Source: Impatiens glandulifera (taxonomy: Eukaryota; Streptophyta; Magnoliopsida; Ericales; Balsaminaceae). From it: a DNA stretch of 64,000 nucleotides. A program made the translations under genes and the position numbers. The notes below the pieces were generated by a model. The model was given only the letters and a program-made list of their open reading frames with translations, did not search any database and had not been told where the DNA came from. Numbering within the stretch: the first letter of the stretch is position 1; every line of letters begins with the position of its first letter. The DNA is taken from assembly GCF_907164915.1 (NCBI RefSeq), contig NC_061862.1, positions 89,266,846 to 89,330,845 on the forward strand, given 5' to 3'. Shown one piece after another: positions 60,655 through 64,000 of this stretch.

Positions 60655-61290
60655 AAACACATAATCCGACCCAAGTATCCATTTACTCAACATCATTATA
60701 TATTAGTTAATTAAAAAGTTGAACTTATTTTAATATTAAAACGTCCCGCATTTATCAAATTTGATGTTTGAATTTAATATATAAAGTCTTTGTACTCTAG
60801 TTGGTTAAAGAGTTGTATTTGTTTTATTAGGTTGCAAGTTCGAAACATACCTCTAGCATTTTTAATTTTATTTTTAACCGTTTTAAATTTAAAAACGGGT
60901 AAACCCACAATCCGACCCAAGTATCCAAATTAACCACAGCTCTCGACCCGGCAATCTGGACACTTTAAAAATTAAGCATCATTATATATATATAGATTAG
61001 TTAGTTAAAAAGTTGAACTTATATTAATGTTAAAACGTCCCGCGTTTATCAAATTTGGTGTTGAATTTAAAATATAAAGTCTTTGTAGCCTAGTTGGTTA
61101 AAGAGTTGTACTTGTTTTGTTAGGTTGCAAGTTCGAAACATACCTCTAGTATTTTTAATTTTATTTTTAACCGTTTTAAATTTAAAAACGGGTAAACCCA
61201 CAATCCGACCCAAGTATCCAAATTAACCACAGCTCTCGACCCGGCAATCCGGACACTTTAAAAATTAAGCATCATTATATATATATAGAT
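60655..61290 (+). repeat. tRNA-like (SINE-like) tandem repeats, second block
   Basis: Two further units nearly identical to the first block; A/B-box-like segments lie near 60783-60850 and 61074-61143. The second unit is complete up to AAAAATTAAGCATCATTATA. The high identity to 58660-59205 points to a recent duplication or to one tandem array split by an insertion. Confidence 0.65.
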
Positions 61291-61399
61291 TGTATGTCAT
61301 TAATATTTTTAGAAAATTACATCTAAATACTATATAAATTTTAATTGAATAAATAAATGAACCTGGATAAAAATAAAATAAAATAAAAATAAATCAAAC

Positions 61400-62052
61400 A
61401 TATCTGGTTGGTCTTCTCTCTCTACTCACATCTTTCTCTAACTTAATCTCTTCTTCTTCTGATAATGATGATAAACCTATCAAAATCTTCTGCTATTTGA
61501 ACAAACTAGCCGTATACACGACGAATTGACGCAAACAATACACCGATTACTCCCAAAATTCAGTTCTTCGGCAACACAGCTCAATTTCCGTCCAGCGGTC
61601 CAGCCTCCAGGTACCAGTTTTGTCTATCACCTATCATTTTGATCTATTTACCAGTGAATAAGTTTCTAGACGCAATTATACAAACAGAAATCAATGGGTT
61701 TTTCGAAATTTATAGAAATGCTTAGTTTATGTTACAGACTATTACTTTAGAAATTAGGTTAAATATAATTGCTAAAAAAGTACCCTTTGGCGAGGATTAT
61801 GAACAAAATTGATAAGAGAGTCAAGTTATATTGATGTTTTTAGCTATTAGGTTTTACTATTGTTGAAGATCAACATGCTTTATATGTAGGTTTGAATTAA
61901 TGCCCTAGCTAGGTAAGGTAGTTTCTATATGTATGTTGGCATGATCATTTGAAAACATGATGAAATCTGTATCCTGAATCCTGATTTCCAGAACTCTTGT
62001 AATAAAATCTGCAATCATTTAGTTAGCTGAATTCAATCTTTGTGCAGGAATA
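61400..62052 (+). promoter_or_regulatory. 5' UTR and leader intron of the PORR gene
   Basis: The sequence becomes less AT-rich from about 61390 (TCTTCTCTCTCTACTCACAT), which suggests transcription start in this area. A donor follows CAGCCTCCAG (intron from 61611) and an acceptor ends TTTGTGCAG at 62047, five bases before the ATG at 62053. Confidence 0.6.
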
Positions 62053-63480
62053 ATGGCATGTTCTTTATTTGTTTCATATCAAAGAGAACCAGGTATAATT
62101 ACCCTTTCGTCTGAGTTCTTACAAATCAGACCAAGTCTTAAAGTTACCCAGCTTGACGCCAGAAGGTGTAAAACCATCTTGATTTCATTACCTAGGTCAG
62201 CTATCAAAATCCCTCGCGATCGATCACTAGACAAGCACGTTTCAAAAACGAATAAGATTCGGTTCATACAAAAACTAAAAACCCTACTTCTTTCCAAACC
62301 AAAACACTTCATGCCATTAAGCATCCTCTCAAAATGTAGATCCTACTTATCTTTATCAAAACCACATTCAATCATATCAATGATCCAACGTTACCCTTCA
62401 ATATTCGAACTATTCACCATTCCATTCCCTCAAACACCTCTCAACGCGACCAAACAACATTCTCAGCTCTGCGTTCGCCTCACCCCATCTGCAGAGGCTT
62501 TGGCAACTCGAGAGTCAAATCTCAAGTCAAGTGTGTCCTTAACTCTCGCCACGAAGCTTCAAAAACTCCTAATGCTTTCCTCATACCGGAGAATTCTCTT
62601 GACTAAGTTAATCCACCTTGGACCTGACCTAGGCCTCCCCACCAATTTCACTTCCCGTCTCTGCAACGAATACCCTGACAAATTCAGGACGGTGGACACC
62701 TCCTATGGGCGAGCGCTCGAGCTCGTATCGTGGGACCCACAATTGGCGTGTGTTTTGCCCGCTCCCAAGGCAAAACCCGATAATTTGATCGTGGATAGGC
62801 CATTGAAGTTCAAGCATTTGAGACTTCAAAAGGGAGTGAACGTGAAAAGACTTCATCGAGAGTTTTTGATAAAGTTCAATGAAATGGAGGATATTTGTCC
62901 ATATGAATCTCGCGCGGAGAGTTTTCCGAAGGAATCAATCGAGGCGGAGAAGAGGTCATGTGCTTTAGTAAGGGAGATTTTAGGAATGACGCTCGAGAAG
63001 AGAACTTTAATCGATCATTTGACTCATTTTAGGAAGGATTTCGATCTACCAAATAAGCTTAGGGGAATGTTGATTAGACATCCGGAATTGTTCTATATAA
63101 GTTTTAAAGGTCAGCGAGATTCGGTCTTTTTGTTTGAGGGGTACGACGAGAAAGGTAGATTATTTGAAAAGGATGAAATTTTGGTTATAAGAGATGGGTT
63201 AATGGAATTGGCTAGGGAAGGGAAAAGGATGAGACGAGAAAGGAGAAAAGTTGTTAGTATGAATAATGGTAATGTCATTGTTGATGAACTTCAAGTTTCT
63301 GATGACGATGATGAAGACGACTATGCAGACGGTTTAGATAGTTTGTTTGACTCAGACGATGATGAAATTGACGATGATTATGATGAATTTTTAGATGGGA
63401 GTTCAAACGAGCAGTTTTGGAGTACTAAATCTAATGTTGTTGACCATTATAAGGTAGATCAAAATGTACAACCATGGTAA
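62053..63480 (+). CDS. PORR-domain protein (organellar RNA-binding/splicing type), 475 aa
   Basis: Single coding exon. Plant organelle RNA recognition (PORR) proteins bind group II introns in plastids or mitochondria and assist splicing (for example WTF1, WTF9). The first about 60 residues are rich in Ser/Arg with few acids, compatible with an organelle transit peptide. The PORR region covers about residues 60-400: RFIQKLKTLLLSKPKHFMPL, MIQRYPSIFELF, LGLPTNFTSRLCNEYPDKFR, GMTLEKRTLIDHLTHFRKDF, IRHPELFYISFKGQRDSVFL and LFEKDEILVIRDGLMEL. The C terminus is strongly acidic (DDDDEDDYADGLDSLFDSDD). Which organelle and intron it serves cannot be read from the sequence. No defect was seen. Confidence 0.9.
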   Translation: MACSLFVSYQREPGIITLSSEFLQIRPSLKVTQLDARRCKTILISLPRSAIKIPRDRSLDKHVSKTNKIRFIQKLKTLLLSKPKHFMPLSILSKCRSYLSLSKPHSIISMIQRYPSIFELFTIPFPQTPLNATKQHSQLCVRLTPSAEALATRESNLKSSVSLTLATKLQKLLMLSSYRRILLTKLIHLGPDLGLPTNFTSRLCNEYPDKFRTVDTSYGRALELVSWDPQLACVLPAPKAKPDNLIVDRPLKFKHLRLQKGVNVKRLHREFLIKFNEMEDICPYESRAESFPKESIEAEKRSCALVREILGMTLEKRTLIDHLTHFRKDFDLPNKLRGMLIRHPELFYISFKGQRDSVFLFEGYDEKGRLFEKDEILVIRDGLMELAREGKRMRRERRKVVSMNNGNVIVDELQVSDDDDEDDYADGLDSLFDSDDDEIDDDYDEFLDGSSNEQFWSTKSNVVDHYKVDQNVQPW

Positions 63481-63785
63481 CACAATTTATTATTTGAAAA
63501 CATAACTTATTTTGAATCAAATCCAGAAATTAATGTATATATGCATTTTTGTTTGTATGAAACAATAGAATATAATTCTAGTGTTGGATAATTTCTTCAA
63601 TGATATCTTACTATAGTTTAAATTTTATCCACTTAAGTTAATATATATAGATTTATAAATGTATGTTTTGAAACAATTATTTAATTTCAAATCTTTGAAT
63701 GAAAAAGAATCAACTAATGAGCTAACATTTACTTAATAAACATATTCTCAATGAATATCTTACAAAAGAAATTTAGTAAATTTGC

Positions 63786-64000
63786 TCATAATAGAGCCTG
63801 GAACTGATTAAATTCGGGGAAAACATGGAACCGGTCACTATACTGGGGGGCGAGACATGACCGCGTCGAGGTTATGTTCCTTGTGTTTATCTGCTTCTTC
63901 AACACCTTCAAATAACCAAGCCACTGTTCTATTTTACCTTCATTCAATATAAGAGCCATTGTAGCACGCTCTGAATAAAATTCCATTGCAACAAACAGTA
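63786..64000 (-). CDS. Possible 3' exon of an unidentified gene, partial
   Basis: The minus strand is open from the window edge region (ATG at 63986) to a stop at 63786 and reads EFYSERATMALILNEGKIEQ, WLGYLKVLKKQINTRNI and FHVFPEFNQFQALL. Composition is protein-like and less AT-rich than the flank, but no family was recognised. The gene would continue beyond 64000. It would be convergent with the PORR gene. Confidence 0.35.
   Translation of the reverse strand, partial: LFVAMEFYSERATMALILNEGKIEQWLGYLKVLKKQINTRNITSTRSCLAPQYSDRFHVFPEFNQFQALL

Noticed and set aside
58793..61143. tRNA genes
   Set aside because: A- and B-box-like motifs are present, but no acceptor stem or complete cloverleaf can be formed; they are tRNA-derived repeats.

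Overview
This is a gene-poor, AT-rich stretch of a nuclear plant genome, most likely a eudicot. The reasons are GT-AG spliced genes with plant-type proteins (IMP dehydrogenase, a plastid-type DnaJ, an AGD14-type ARF-GAP, a PORR-domain protein), plant transposon families (CACTA, hAT, Mutator-like foldbacks, LTRs) and inserted fragments of plastid genes (matK, ycf2, ndhD, psbE). The species cannot be named from the sequence.

Layout. 1-3880: AT-rich, with a foldback of about 1.7 kb. 3951-7251: IMP dehydrogenase, 4 exons (+). 7640-11655: nested transposons, with a Mutator-like foldback inside a decayed hAT element inside a larger foldback. 14093-25057: an 11 kb CACTA element with matching termini, a 3-bp TAA target duplication, a complete spliced Tnp2 transposase, a complete spliced TNPA-like gene, and a separate miniature TNPA-like ORF. 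25134-27240: a broken gibberellin 20-oxidase-like gene (-), with a foldback in its intron. 27424-27899: a probable solo LTR. 28412-38400: AT-rich tandem repeats, two insertions of rearranged plastid DNA and an internally deleted hAT element. 39492-46532: plastid-type DnaJ, 11 exons (+). 48198-56062: ARF-GAP, 12 exons (-), convergent with DnaJ. 58660-61290: tRNA-like repeats split by an LTR-like insertion. 62053-63480: PORR-domain protein (+).

The four intact host genes are ordinary housekeeping or organelle-support genes with no sign of functional clustering. The CACTA element is the most striking object. Its left half carries CCGAAGG-type hairpin repeats and its right half CCGAGAG-type ones, and both coding units lie between such arrays. 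The miniature ORF keeps only the N-terminal motif and the C-terminal coiled coil/proline tail of the TNPA-like protein. This suggests a chimeric element that encodes its own potential dominant-negative regulator. That role is an inference; the structures are read directly from the sequence.
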